Shown: positions 33,606 through 45,656 of the stretch, in pieces | Layout of the letters: the number at the start of each line of letters is the position of its first letter | How positions within the stretch are numbered: position 1 is the stretch's first letter | Source: Rhypophila decipiens | Lineage: Eukaryota > Ascomycota > Sordariomycetes > Sordariales > Naviculisporaceae | DNA: 64,000 bases | NCBI GenBank assembly: GCA_033297075.1 | Contig: MU858216.1 | Location: forward strand, 1 to 64,000 | Direction of reading: 5' to 3' | Translations under genes and position numbers: made by a program | The notes under the pieces: model-generated | The model's input: the letters and a program-made list of their open reading frames with translations, nothing else | What the model was told of the DNA's origin: nothing | Database searches by the model: none

Positions 33606-35115
33606 GTTGTTAGTTGGAAGGATATTGCTTGAGGCTTTTGGTGGGTTCTTGTTCTGAAGGGTTAGTTTCAGATTTGTAGGAAATCATTCGCCTCTGCGTG
33701 GAGTTATTCTCAACGTGGTCGGAAGATAGGATCAATATCAGCCCCAGCTGCATGATCTGTGGTCAGGTTGACGACCTCTTAGTTGTCAGGCTCCGTTGTC
33801 AAAAGCTTGGGAGCTGTTGACGAGACTACGAGCATATATACGAAAAACCATCAGCCGCTTCACATCCCAACATCTCATTTGATCATCTTGCATGTCCAGA
33901 CAGCTCCCTGGGACTCAAATCTGACCCATGCACGGAGCTCTAGTGGGGAAACGCGAGCACAGCGCATGATGAGCACTTTGAGGCTTTCAGGCTCCAATCA
34001 TTCCTTTCGGCGGAGTTGATAAATGTGATGGGATAGGATAAAGGAATAAGTCTGCTCGGCGTGAATGCACGGTATGTCTAGTGCGTTCGGACAGCCGGGG
34101 GAGCCGGTGCTCGGCATAGGTTGTCCGCAGAGCGGCTCCGGAGGTCGAACAAGTCCTTGGCGGCCAAGTATCGTTGCTACATGTAGGTTCCAGAGCGGTG
34201 GTTATATAGTCCGATATAGCTTCATATACGGATTTGACAGTTGCTTTAGTCGAGCCGCCATGAACAAAACACTCCCCGCGAGTAATGCGGCATGGCATTC
34301 ACTTGTTCAAAGAGGTGTGAATATGTAGCATGATGCAAGGGATCTCGGTACCAGACGATCTCTCAATGTCCGTCATTTATCCAGCCCTTCATCCCTACTG
34401 TCACAGCGAGGGGATGAAGAACAATACTGAGCCGGATAAAAGCTACCTACCCTTTGTTGCTTGTATGAAGGAATCGCCTGAGAGCCCAGAAGGACCGTCC
34501 GCAATTTGAAAAGTTTAGTACTCCGAGAAAGGGAGTTGCCGCTGAACAGAGTACAATGATTGATGGTGGATAATGAACGAGCTCCTCTGTAAAGTGAAGT
34601 GGGATTGCTCGAGTTAGGTTGGCAGTAAATGCCGATATCATAATTATTGTCTTGCAAATAGGAGGGAATGTTTTTGTTATTATTTGTTAAATTCAGCATC
34701 ATCTGACTTCCCATCAATTCAACTTGTTTTCGAGCTCCTGGCGGAAATTTACTCAGTAAAGTCGTCAGGAGGGCCCGTCATTTGTCAGCACACGTCCAGC
34801 GTCCGCGGAGGCACTGTGCCTTCCTTCGCAGCGAAATGCGGAAGAGAACCGCGAGCTAGAACACCGAATTTCCGGAATGGTCGGAGGCTTGCAGTGATGT
34901 CAACGCCACTACGGAATATTGGCCTACAGACGACCTCACTGGACCACTGGGTCAGCACACAACTCCCGAGAGGCCACATTCTGCGGCTGAAAATAAACCA
35001 TGATCTCCCTTGACCTTTTCATCATCTCTCCGCATCCCCCGATTCCGATACGATACATTGGGCTTGAGCATCCACCGCTACCCATCCGGCCGCTAGATCA
35101 GGTTACAGGCGCAGA
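33606..35115. other. Divergent intergenic region
   Basis: The promoters of the O-methyltransferase (minus) and the HSPA12-like gene (plus) should be here. Frames of up to 114 codons have no motif. I see no RNA gene or mobile element. Confidence 0.5.
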
Positions 35116-37790
35116 ATGACGTCGCCTTGGGCACGAGAGAAAGTGGTGATCGGGATCGACTTTGGCGACGAGTACACGTAGGCACATACAACTCTGCCAG
35201 GAAGGCGTTTGAAACCCGGTCGCCTGATTTCTAACGTCTTGCCTAGATCTGCGGCCCATGGCGATACACTGAGTTACATGCACGAGGGGATCACGAGCAT
35301 CCGCTTGCTTACAAGCTGGCCTAGATTCATCCAGAACTCGATACACCAAGAGTTCAGGACCGCCGTCGCATACGCCGAGGATGGCCACACTGTCGTGGCA
35401 TGGGGTAACCAGATTCGATCAGGATATCCGTCAGGGCCAGTTTATTTCAACCTGAAGTCGAGAATCGCCAAGGAGTTAGCGGAAAAGGCTCTTCGAGCCG
35501 AGAGTCCTGGAACAACGCCGAAACAGGACAAGAGGGATATGTTGAATGACAAGGCGCTATCAAATATCGTCAAGATGATGGCCGGCATCTCGTGGACGGA
35601 ACCTGCTCTACTTAATATCAAGAAGCACATGCCGACCAGTGAGACGCCTCAGAGGGGCCGAACATCCAACGAATTTTTGCATGGGCAGGGTCCCGATTCC
35701 TATGCCAACACACTGGCATCGAGAGAGGAGCTTTTGACCAGTATACGGACGTTTCTCCAGGATGGAAAGCTCATTAAAACCTCAGGGCCAGCTGGTCGCA
35801 TCCTAGCGCTCATGAAACAGGAAATCCCGGAATTCCTAACAGACAACGATACCAGTGGACCGCATATGCTCGAGCACACGTCCAACGGATCTTCAGCGAA
35901 CCATCTAAGGATGAAGCCGCCAAGTAGTGTCGAGAACGACGTCAACACACGAGTGGAAAACAACAAAGTGGTCCCGGCAAGGCCGGCGATCGATCTTGTG
36001 ACCGATCTTTTTCGAGGAGTCCAGAAGAGTATATGGGCGGAATGCAAGATAGTTTATGGAGCAGAGGTATTCTCGGCCTTCCAGAAAGAGCTCGTTGTTA
36101 CAGTGCCAGCTGAATGGTTGGAGGAGACCAAGGATCAACTCATCGAAGCGCTTAGCCGAGCCTTTCAGTTCGGACGACTGAGCAATGTTCGCATGGCGAC
36201 TGCTGAGGAGGTGGGAGCCTTGTATGTTTTGAAGTACAACCAGGATGAGGAGAATATAGCCATAAAGGCAGGGGATACCTACATTCTGATGGATTGCCGG
36301 CAAGACTATTCCGTTACGGTTCGTTCGTATCACGTCACTCAGACTAGCCCAGCTCTTGTCATCGAGCAGGTGGGAACTGTCTCTAGTGATCAACGAATAT
36401 CCGGCCAGCCAATGAGGGTACTGTTCAGCCTCTCTCATTCTCTCACATCAAACTTTAAAAGCTTACACACATCTGATATTTGCTTTAGGATTTTCTCCGT
36501 TGGCTCTGCAATTGGGTAGGGCGAGAACGGTACAGCCGAATTCCAGAGTCCAAGCTCGGGTATGAAAGCATGCTTTTAACTCAGATCACGTCGTTCCTTT
36601 TTTATTTCGGTGGCGCAGATGACGAAGTGTGGGAAATTCGGCTTCCCCCAGAACTAGGAATAGAGGATGACGAGGATCTTTGCATTGAGGATCGTACTCT
36701 CGAGCTGTCCGGGTAAGTGTGCTCGTGGCTTGCTGGACGACAGGATGACTGGCTAAACCGAATGGCGAGAAATAATACAGGCAGCGGATAAGACACATAT
36801 TGCAATCCTATCTGGATCGGGTGTTCGATCTCATCAAGCATCAAATTGATACCAGTCTGGTCAGGCCGAAAGTGCGTAAACACCCGCCCACCATATTCAA
36901 CTACCATCACGCGCATCAGCTCATATGCTTTTATCATATGGCATATAGGGAGTTATCCTCACGGGCGATGGACTACATACTCTCCGGTACTTGGGTGAAC
37001 AGATCAAAGACTACTGCCGATCTCTTGGAGTTTTGCCCCTGAAAACTTGGTTGGGATATCGGTGAGTCCTATAGATTCTACCACACCTCCCAGACAAATA
37101 GGAGCAGCTGATTCTTACTATATCGCTTGTCTCTCTAGTTGTGTCGACATTGGGGCTGTTTTGCACGGACTCCAGGCAGGAGGAGTGAAGGATAGTTCAA
37201 AGGTTAGATTCTCGCGGGCCCATTACGGGCTTGTCATACCTGGTAAGTCTTGGTGGCCGATTATAGTTTGTTGCTCTCGCACTCCAAAGACATTGACATC
37301 CGTTCCAAGGGACAAATGGAGAGATCGAATGGCTGGTCGAGAAAGGGGAATGTCTGCCAAAGACCACAATCCTCACGAGGACTACCATGACCAAGAGATT
37401 CGTCGGTTCAACCAACCTGACATACCCTGTCGAGGAAGAAGATGACGGCCTTACCATGGTAGTGAGCGATAAATACACTATGCCTGGAGGCCTGGCTGAT
37501 CCAGGTGAGTTTCCTATACTTGTCCACTCGCCAACAACCCTCGTGTGAGTAACTAACAGCCTCTAGATGTGGAATCGACTTGCAAAATTAGGATGACGGA
37601 ATTTCCACTACAGAAGATCAACCCCGCGAATCACTTTTCTCGCAAGTGGACAGACAGGCAAGGTAGACTTGTATACGAGATGGCATTTCCGATTCGTGCA
37701 GAGTTCAACGATACTATCTCCTTTACAATTCTGCATCGCGGAGAAGCGCTGGGGGAGACGAACTTGGAGTATTATTCCCAAGTAAATTAG
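35116..37790 (+). CDS. HSPA12-like Hsp70 relative with eroded ATP-binding motifs
   Basis: Eight exons (35116-35177, 35247-36417, 36489-36712, 36781-36871, 36949-37061, 37139-37242, 37310-37504, 37567-37790) join in frame to 727 residues. The order follows fungal HSPA12 proteins: phosphate-1 strand VVIGIDFGDEYT (residues 11-21), VTVPAEWLEETKDQLIEAL, DFLRWLCNWVG, DDEVWEIRLPPELGIEDDEDL, then HILQSYLDRVFDLI and a C-terminal beta region. These are actin-fold ATPase-domain proteins without the usual peptide-binding domain. Unusually, the nucleotide-binding loops are degraded: GTT becomes GDE, the expected DAGGGT loop is DCRQDYS (370-376), and the adenosine loop GGFG is TGDGLHT (near 521). Fold intact, ATPase probably lost. 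Two introns use GTGCGT and AAG sites. Confidence 0.85.
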
Positions 37791-37986
37791 TTGTGGTCAT
37801 TTGTACCAGTCTAACAGATAATATTGAGTGAATAAAAGAGATCGAGGTATTGATAGTTGTATAACATGAACGTTATATCGCCCATGTATCGAGCCTGAAA
37901 GAAGAAAAGAACTTGGAGTCGTGACACACGCCCGATCCCACCTCCTATAAATGTGATGTCCTCATATTTTAGAAAAGGACGGCCTC

Positions 37987-39070
37987 CTAGTCTCGACCTC
38001 CCTCGGAATTCTCGTCCGGTACACCCTGCTGGACAGTCCGCTTCTGCCTCCAATTGGATGTGGGCGGGGGCAGGTCCTTCTTGACCGCACATGACTGGCA
38101 AGCCGTCCGGATCGTCAACTTGCGTGGCGCGAGGTGGGTGAAATAGCCTCTGTCTCCATTCTTGGTCTGGCGGGGCTTGTTTTTGCAGAGGGTGCACTTT
38201 TCATCTGGCGCAAGGGCGAAAAAGTCGCCTGTGCTGCGCATGGTGCGGAACAGATTAAGGGCAAAAAGCTGACCGGCGGAGCTGGAGTCCATGAACTGGT
38301 TGAATTCTTCATTTTGCAGGAGAGCGAAGCGCACAGCGTGAGCAAAGAGGAGAAAGGCGCTGCGGATGGGCGAGACATCTGGAGCGAGGGGGTCCCCGGT
38401 TGGGAGGCTCATGTCAGAGTAGAGTATGCGGATTGCCTCGACAAGCTCAGCAAGCCAGACAGGGTCGATCTCGTGGAGGATTTGCATGGACGCCAGCTTG
38501 GATTCGAACTCGGCAGATAGGCTGTCCAGCGCGATGTTCGCCAGCGGCTGCATGGCGAAGTAGTCGGCCACCGTGTACACCTGGATGCAGATGAGGAAGT
38601 TGGTTGTTGCCGTTGGGTCGCGGAGCGCCGTGATATCGCAGACGCCCGTGTATATGTAGCGGATTACCCAGCCGACTGCCGCGGGGTCGAAATCTGATAT
38701 GTTGATGACGCCCGTTTTGGACTCCTGTGCCACAATGTTAGCCAAGTGACTGGGTAGCAATCCTGAGACGATAGGTGGACGAATCACTCACCTCGTAGTT
38801 CCCGGTTAGTGCCTTGTTGAACCACACGCTTCGAGAGCAGAGAATGTTCTTGTGCAAGTTCCAGGCTGTATCGCCACACTTGACCATCACATCAGAAAAG
38901 AGACCCGACTCTAGAAGCCTGTAAAGAGAGACAGCCAGTTAGCTTGATGAATATTCGCGTCAATTCTGCGTGAGGTGATGGATCGGGGAATGCGGGCAGC
39001 TGGGTAATTAGTGACGACAGCGATCAAGGTCTACTCACCGCTCGTCTGACGAAAGGAATCTGTTCTCCAT
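37987..39070 (-). CDS. BTB/POZ domain protein
   Basis: Three exons (39039-39070, 38792-38918, 37987-38724; introns 120 and 67 bp) give 298 residues. The BTB fold is at the N-terminus: LLESGLFSDVMVKCGDTAWNLHKNILCSRSVWFNKAL, split here as two blocks around KC, then ESKTGVINISDFDPAAVGWVIRYIYTG. Such domains self-associate and often link to Cul3 ligases or act in transcription. The C-terminal part has helices (YFAMQPLANIALDSL, SPIRSAFLLFAHAVR) and a putative metal site with CTLCKNK and CQSCAVKK. Fungal BTB-only proteins of this size are common and mostly uncharacterised. The end is Arg/Asp-rich. Confidence 0.85.
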
Positions 39071-39882
39071 CTTCTTTGATTCTCTGGATCGATGGCGCGT
39101 GTGCAGGTAGTCCGAGAATCAATGGCGGTGTCAGTGTTGTTGTGGTTAGGAGGAAGATGAATAGTGAAGCTTTCATTGGTCTCGTTCATTCTTGGTTTGG
39201 CCGATGCTTGGCACCCCCGAAAGTGACTAATCAATCGAGGGTTAGGGTTGAGATCGTATCCAATTTCCCTGGCTGGAGTGGCGAATATCACCACAGGTGT
39301 ACCGCCAGGAAAAGATTCTGTTAGGATAAGGCACAGGCCAGTACCCTACCCCAGAGGTCTACTATACTACTAGTTATATAGTATAGTTCTCTAATTAAGG
39401 ACTATCCCCTTTTCTTAGTTAGCTTTACTTAGTACTAGTAATATATTTAGTATTTCTGCCCATGTGCTTCGCCTAAGAGATTCTTTGGCTACTTAATTTT
39501 GGATGGATTTCTATTAGTTTAGGGCATTAAATTTCAAACCCATAAACTTGTAAGGGGGCTCGCGGTCTTGGAGAGGCTGTCGGGGCACGCCAGCATCTGC
39601 GACAAAGTGACGGACGGCCACGCACCCATCTCGCGAATGATATTATTGGTAGTCAGCTCTACGGACTCTGGTACGTGTTCCCTGTTCCCTCAGTCCATGT
39701 CAAGTAGTTTGCCTTGATTGCTGGATAGCAAAGGGCGCGATAGGGCCCTAGTTACCAAACCATCCCTTGACAAATCTGTCTCCCGTGTTCAACTCTTCCA
39801 CCTGCTAGCGGCTTCGTTGGAGATGTTGTAATGCGGGACCCGATGACCAAGCTAATTAGCCTCCTCTTGATTCAAACTCTCC
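39071..39882. other. Intergenic with AT-rich scar
   Basis: The BTB promoter lies at the left. Between about 39360 and 39470 the sequence becomes strongly AT-rich (ACTAGTTATATAGTATAG-like), suggesting a short RIP-mutated relic. No gene is supported. Confidence 0.45.
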
Positions 39883-40503
39883 CTATGTCTTGCGCGGCTG
39901 CCTGCGGCGGGAACCATCAAGCTCACAGCCTTGGCTTCGGGAGTCTCGGTACTGGGATCTCCGTCGGTGCCGGTTCTTCCGACGATCCGCCTGTCTAGAC
40001 AGTGAAGAGGTTGTTAGTCTAATGTCTTTGCGGTCGTGCTGATATAGCCGCAAGGGAATGATTATGTTCCTTACCACCATTGGTCGGCCGTCGGTAAAGG
40101 TTGCCCAAGAATCCGGTGGAATGTCCAGTAGATCCACACTCCTGCCATAATGGCGCTTTGTAGCCATCTCCAGGCAGCAAGAAGTGCAGCACATCAACTT
40201 GCGCATACACATGCCCTGCGTAGTTTGTTGTGTCTCATGAACCATAGCTGATTGACATGGCGAATCAAAGGAGTATTGCCCCCCATTATAAATCTCTTTC
40301 TGTTCGTATCGGCCGACAGTAGGATCTCGGGAGTGTGGTTGGCCAGGAAGGATATGCGGTTCAACGGAGGCAGAGGATCGGCCGGATCGATCAGGATTTG
40401 AGAGAACCCTGGCAGTTCGGGTAGTTAGAACCAAGGTATCCAGCTGCATAGGGACATGGAACTTACAACGCGAACGTGTCTCGGCAATCCTTGTTCTCGC
40501 CAT
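39883..40503 (-). pseudogene. Probable broken gene, unknown family
   Basis: Good splice signals define exon 40467-40503, a 58-bp intron, an exon 40075-40408, an 80-bp intron and an exon from 39994 down. After the first splice the sequence reads like protein (ILIDPADPLPPLNRISFLAN, FIMGGNTPLIRHVNQLWFMR) but stops near 40196; in the next frame it again reads like protein (HVYAQVDVLHFLLPG, WQECGSTGHSTGFLGNLYRR) into the second donor. A one-base frameshift near 40215 would explain this. The continuous 206-codon frame through the introns is less protein-like. The neighbourhood of AT-rich scars fits a decaying locus. I do not recognise the family. Confidence 0.35.
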
Positions 40504-41464
40504 CGACGCGGTGTTCGGCTATCTCCGTCGAGCCACGAGGCTGTGGGATGAACTCTCATGGTGCTAGGTCTTCCGGTAACAGGGGTTGGTGAGCCTGTTC
40601 CAACTAGTAAATTCAACTAGGGTCGAGGAGGCTTTGGGTGGACTGGTCTTGGTGATAGTGACTCGAGGCAACCCTGCATCTTCCGCTTTCGGTCGCTAAG
40701 CGGAAGCGGGACGAATCGAGTTCTATTTCGGACGCGTGTTATTTCGACTGAGTGTCAGGGAACCGAATTCGATCGTCTTGGGCGTCAGTAAGAGCCAGGT
40801 AGTGGAGGCTGTTAGCCCCTGATGAAGGGTTTCGACACCAAAATCAAGAAAGAGACAGCCATGCCAGTCAGCCTTGGTCGGTGGAAGAAAATGGGCCAAG
40901 CAAAATAATCATCTGAGCGAGGTTGAGTAAGAGGGAGCTTGACAAAGCAACTGCAGCAGCTTGGAGAGGCATTTCCTGGTGGTATCGGACCTCTCTTGAA
41001 TTCTTCCGCTCTGTAACGCGTCTGGCCAGCCTGAGGCGCCAAATCGCTGACCGTGCCGTGGACGCGTTTGTGCGCCAATGTCCAGGTTAGGTCCACCATC
41101 AATTACAGCCTCCACAGGACCACAGGACCCACCCAGGCCAGCCCCACGCCTGATGGGCAAAGGTACAGGCAACTTTACAATCACAGCTGGGACGATGCGA
41201 AAAAGCAGGTTTTGGTAATACCACAGCTCTTCGCTGCAGGAATAGAAGTGGCATTGATTTTCTGTTTCATGTCTCCCATAACCAAGCACCCGTGGCTCTA
41301 TCAAGCCAGTTGAGATTCTCAAGTAAATCTTAACCAAGCCTTCAGATCATGTACACATTGCTTCATCAGTCTCATCAAAAGAATGTCCATAAGTAACTCG
41401 TTTCTCGTTACAACCCATCTCCATCACAACACCTCATTGTGAGGGCCTAAAAGTCAAAAGACAT
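40504..41464. other. Intergenic
   Basis: No supported gene; several frames of 80-140 codons on both strands lack motifs. Confidence 0.45.
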
Positions 41465-41917
41465 CTAGCAGATGCCCCACTTGTCAAGGAAGTCACCGAG
41501 GGCGCTGAAGCAGCCGGCGCAGGAGCAGAGCTGTGTTTGATGTGGTGATTAGCTCATGTCATCGTACCAGGTATGTGTTTGCTGGGTTGAGGAGACTCAC
41601 ATCCTTCTTCTTGCCGCAGTCGAGGATGGCCTTGTAGTCGTCGTCCTCGATAGCCTCCTTGACGCACTTGGCGGCGCCGATGACGCTGATGCAGCCTAGG
41701 ATGCTGCAAGAGGCCGGGGGAGCGAAGGAGAAGACTGTGTTTGGTGTTAGTGAGAGCTTGCGATAGCTCGTTTGAGCGCAAGGGGTTGCAGGAACATACC
41801 CTCGGCTTCGTTAAAGGCAGCACGGGGGCTCATGTCAGCCGGGAGGTTGACAACAGCGCTGGGGGCAGCCTGGACGGCGCCGATGAGAGCGATGGTGGAG
41901 ATGACGGAGAACTTCAT
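41465..41917 (-). CDS. Small secreted cysteine-rich protein (fungal calcium-binding protein-like)
   Basis: Three exons (41800-41917, 41601-41734, 41465-41530; introns 65 and 70 bp) give 105 residues. A clear signal peptide (MKFSVISTIALIGAVQA) is followed by a short propeptide-like stretch and a compact domain with eight cysteines: PASCSILGC, AAKCVKEAI, ILDCGKKKD, LCSCAGC, WGIC. The pattern resembles the fungal calcium-binding protein family related to CBP1 of Histoplasma, a secreted helical disulfide-rich protein. Homologues occur widely in ascomycetes and some act in host interaction; here the role is unknown. Introns after residue 39 and 84 are typical of rapidly evolving secreted proteins. 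Confidence 0.8.
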
Positions 41918-43861
41918 TTTGATGGAGTGATGGGAGCGAGGCTTTGAGTCTGGAGACTGGGCTTTGATGTTGCGATGAAGGCAAGGAATGTTGTGATCTG
42001 CTGCTGCTTGGTGAGATATGAGTTTGTCAAGAAGGGAGGACTAGGCCATGGCTTTATACTTTTTGATGCTCAGAATCCCGCTCATTCAACGATTGGTGAA
42101 GATCCGTTGCCATATTGAAGCTGCTGCTCTCATTTACCCAGTCATAGTGGTTGATGAGAGCATGACTCGGAATCCTCTCATAGAGTAGCTCATAGAGTAA
42201 CTGATTGTCTCTGATGATGTCTCTCCCCTCATACGATTGCTCGCCGTGATTTGAATTGATGAACGGCGCTTGGTTGATCTGCCAAGGAGCCGCTGCCATA
42301 TTGACTCTCGCTTCACTTTGCTTCATCCACATCGTGGACATGTCGCCAACCTCTCCACAGTTACAGTCTGGATATGACGAGAGGGGAAGTTGCGATCGTT
42401 GGACTTTCGGCCTACAAGTGAAGGCAGCGGACGGTGTTCTAGGTTCGGCAGATCTTGACGTCTAGAATCCCTTCCTTTCAACTCTTCACGTCAAGGGCTT
42501 CGCTCTGTGAGCCGTTTCAGGATCTTGGCATGCATTGAGGAGAAAGGTCATACGAGAACGGAGAAAGGAAGCAGAGGCTGTGGAGTCTTTGGAAACAAGT
42601 TAATTAGGTTCTCAGATGAAGATGTCACAGCTGCATAGGTCTCTGATGTCTCTCGTTAATCTTTGCCATAGCTTTATACCGAGCCGGTAACGTTGCGATG
42701 CGGCCTGGGACGTATCCCGTTGACCTCGGGCATGTTTACGTGAGAGAAACCTCCACGCCTTGGTTCGCCTGATGGCTGTATTTCCGGCCATAAAACAATT
42801 CATCACTGCCGTGCGGCTGACAATAGGGGATGCAAGTCAATAACGGCCCAGGAGTGCAGGGGACTTGTGGGTGTTCATATAAGGGAGGCGAATCTCGACC
42901 GTTGGGACGAGCCAGGCCACCAAACACAGAGTCTTGGTATGACTTTCTCGGGATCTAATAACAATGGCTGGACCACAGCCTGTCCCGTGAAACGCGATAT
43001 ATAGCGCTCCTTAATTGGATCGCCTTGTGGTGCATATCTCCGAAGCAAAATCACTCACCGTGGTGTAGAACTGTGCCTAGATGGGACAGCCTAGAAGCGG
43101 CTTGAGAGTGGAGAGCTACCGATCTGATATATACGCTGCATGTGTTATGCGACCAAGTCGCTACTTGCACCGTTCCATTGGGTGGTCAGATACTGGGAAC
43201 GTCTTTGCATGTGACTATGGTGGTATTCGCTCGCTAAAACTCATGGTTGGTCGTTCAGCCCAGTCTTTAGGCAAAACGGAAACCACTTGCTCACTAGCCA
43301 GGCCCGGAACATCGCCGGAGAGTTGGGATTCCATTACGCCGTTTCTTGCAAGATGATATGGACTCGTTTGTTGATATTAGCTGCAGCCTGTCCCCCCGCA
43401 TATGATTCGTCGATGGTTGTGATGTTTCTGAGTTTGGACGTACCTTTTAGTCCTGGGCCGTGCCATTCAAGCGTTCCGAAAGGAAAAGGATGGATATCGA
43501 GGAACACGATGGCCCTACCCAGACTCCTCAAGATCGTATCTGGGCAGCTGATCTTCTTCCAATCCACTCGTTAGCTTCTGCAGCTGGCGGACTCGGAGTG
43601 GAAGACGTTGCCCCCTCAGGCCAGAAATACGAGGTCGACATCATAAGCTTGTTTGCCCCTGGAAAGCTGCTGTGACAAAATGGCCTTTATGCTCACTTCC
43701 GGGCAGGCGAAGCCAAAAGAAACATTATGATTAACCACAAACGATCTATCCAAACCAAGAACTTCCAAGACTTAGTCCCGTTCCAAAGGCCCAATAACGC
43801 CAGTCCAATCTGCTTTCATATTTCTCCATTATTCAAAAACCGGTTGACAGGCGCAGCGACA
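41918..43861. other. Intergenic
   Basis: The left part is the promoter of the small secreted protein. A short direct repeat (CTCATAGAGTA twice) occurs near 42177-42200. Open frames reach 95 codons but none shows a motif or splice partner. Confidence 0.45.
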
Positions 43862-45108
43862 CTAATAATGATGCACCCGGTCAATAACGTTCAGCAACGG
43901 CTTCCTTGTCTCCTCCTTTGAGCCCGTGCCATCATCCATCAGAACCTCCAAGTTGCGCTCAATGATCCCGAGCACCCTCTCAAAGTAGTGCGGCGTCTGC
44001 CAGCTCACGTGCGGCGTGACAAAGATCTTTCCTGGCTCTTGGACCATCATCTTCAAGAGCTCGTGGCCCTCAGGCAAAGGCTCAGGGTCCGTGACATCCA
44101 GCGCAGCGCCCCTGATCTTGTCCGTCTTGAGCGCATCCACCAGCGCATCGGTATCGATGATCTCTCCCCTGCCAATGTTTGAGATAAAAGTCTTTCTTCC
44201 CGTCCCGCCGTTTTCTGGAAGGGAAGTTTGCTCCACAATATCAAACTGTTCCTTACTCATCATGCCTTTTGTCTCGGGCGTGAGGGGGAGGCTGATCACC
44301 ACGACGTCCAGGTTTTGTGACAGAAAGTTGTTGGTATCGGCTTTTGACCCGCCGTGAAACCATCTTGTTGGAATGATGCCCTCGGGATCTCCCAGCACGC
44401 CTGGCGCAAGGTAGCTATCGTCTTTGCGCGCCTTGGGGGTCGGCTTCTCACGTCGGGTGTATGCGTAGACTTCCATTCCGAGGGCTTGGGCTATGCGCGC
44501 GACTTGGCGTCCGATGGCGCCATATCCCAGGATTCCCATGCGCAGGCCAGGAGAGTCTTGGACTTGGAGATTGAGAAGCTTTTGCTGCGGTTTGGTCGGA
44601 GAGGCTTGCTGCTGGGCAAAATACGACAGGAAGTGGTGCGCGTGCTGTAGGTAGGTACCGATTACCCATTCTGCTATCTGCGGACTGTTTATGGAGACTG
44701 GTCAGCTTATGTGGCCAAACATTCTCAAACACACATTGGAAATGGTCAAGCTTACGGATGGGTTCCGTTGGCGGTGCAAAAGACAACCTTGGAGTTCTTG
44801 TATAAGGGGGTATTGATCCAGGCATCCGCTCCTGCTTGCGCGATCTGGACGTAGCGCAGCTTGGGAAGGTCAGGAGAGGGCTCGCCCGGGGAGCAGAGCA
44901 TGGTGACGCCCTCGTAGGCCTCCGCTGGCAGAGCAATCTTTTCAAAGCCCCACGGCCGGGTGTACCATCTGACTTTGAAGCCGGGATATCTTGCTTCCAC
45001 CTTGGCGATCCAAGCATTGTCGGGTTCGAAGGGCATGTGGATCAAGAGGACATCGCCGTCGAGCTTTGGGGCGCTGACGGAGGCCGATTCGTCGTTGGCA
45101 GATGCCAT
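43862..45108 (-). CDS. D-isomer-specific 2-hydroxyacid dehydrogenase
   Basis: Two exons (44756-45108, 43862-44684; 71-bp GTAAGC intron) give 391 residues. The enzyme class interconverts 2-keto and D-2-hydroxy acids with NAD(P)H in the cytosol. Visible are the substrate-domain segment IAQAGADAWIN, AEWVIGTYLQ, the nucleotide-binding GILGYGAIGRQVA (from about residue 167), the catalytic Arg in SNIGRGEIID, DVTDPEPLPEGH with the acid, and VTPHVSW with the catalytic His. An insert between the Rossmann glycine loop and NNFLSQNLDVVVISLPL carries Lys/Pro-rich sequence. Glyoxylate/hydroxypyruvate reductase-like activity is possible, but the substrate cannot be told from sequence. Confidence 0.9.
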
Positions 45109-45656
45109 GTTGGTTGATTTCGTTCAGGAGGGTGTGGGCTAGTTTTGAAGAAGAAAATAGTGCGATTTTGGGTGTGTGGTTACGTCGATGTTTGATTGTT
45201 CTGTTTGTCGCTTTGAATTGTGAGGATTGAAGCTCAAATCGAGGGGATCGTCTTTGGTTTAAGAGCTCCTCAGTCACCCCCTTTGTCGGCCACGGTCCTG
45301 GGGCCGCATCCTTACAGCACACGCGCTGCCCGCACCGCTGGGTGTAAACCAGCATACGGCACATACGACCGCGGCATTGGATGGAGACGGGACCCCACAG
45401 CACATGTACCGCCCGCTATTGAACGGGTCGCATACGCCGAACCCCCCAACTCCGAGACAGGCATTGCCGACCGAGGGTGTAACCTGGCGCTGCAGGGCAT
45501 CTACTAATCCGACCGTTGGCATTCGTCAGGCACATATTCCGAGTTTTCTGCGGACATGACATCACCGGCTCAAAATGATACAACCGATTCCTTCTGATTT
45601 AATTGCTCAACTAATTTTTCGAAATACCACAGAGTCCCCCAAGCGCAGCACCCTGC
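45109..45656. other. Intergenic
   Basis: Promoter of the dehydrogenase and 3' side of the second GFA gene; no other feature is supported. Confidence 0.5.

Noticed and set aside
32073..39070. A secondary-metabolite gene cluster around the O-methyltransferase
   Set aside because: The neighbours are a GFA protein, an Hsp70-like protein and a BTB protein; no synthase, P450 or pathway regulator is adjacent.
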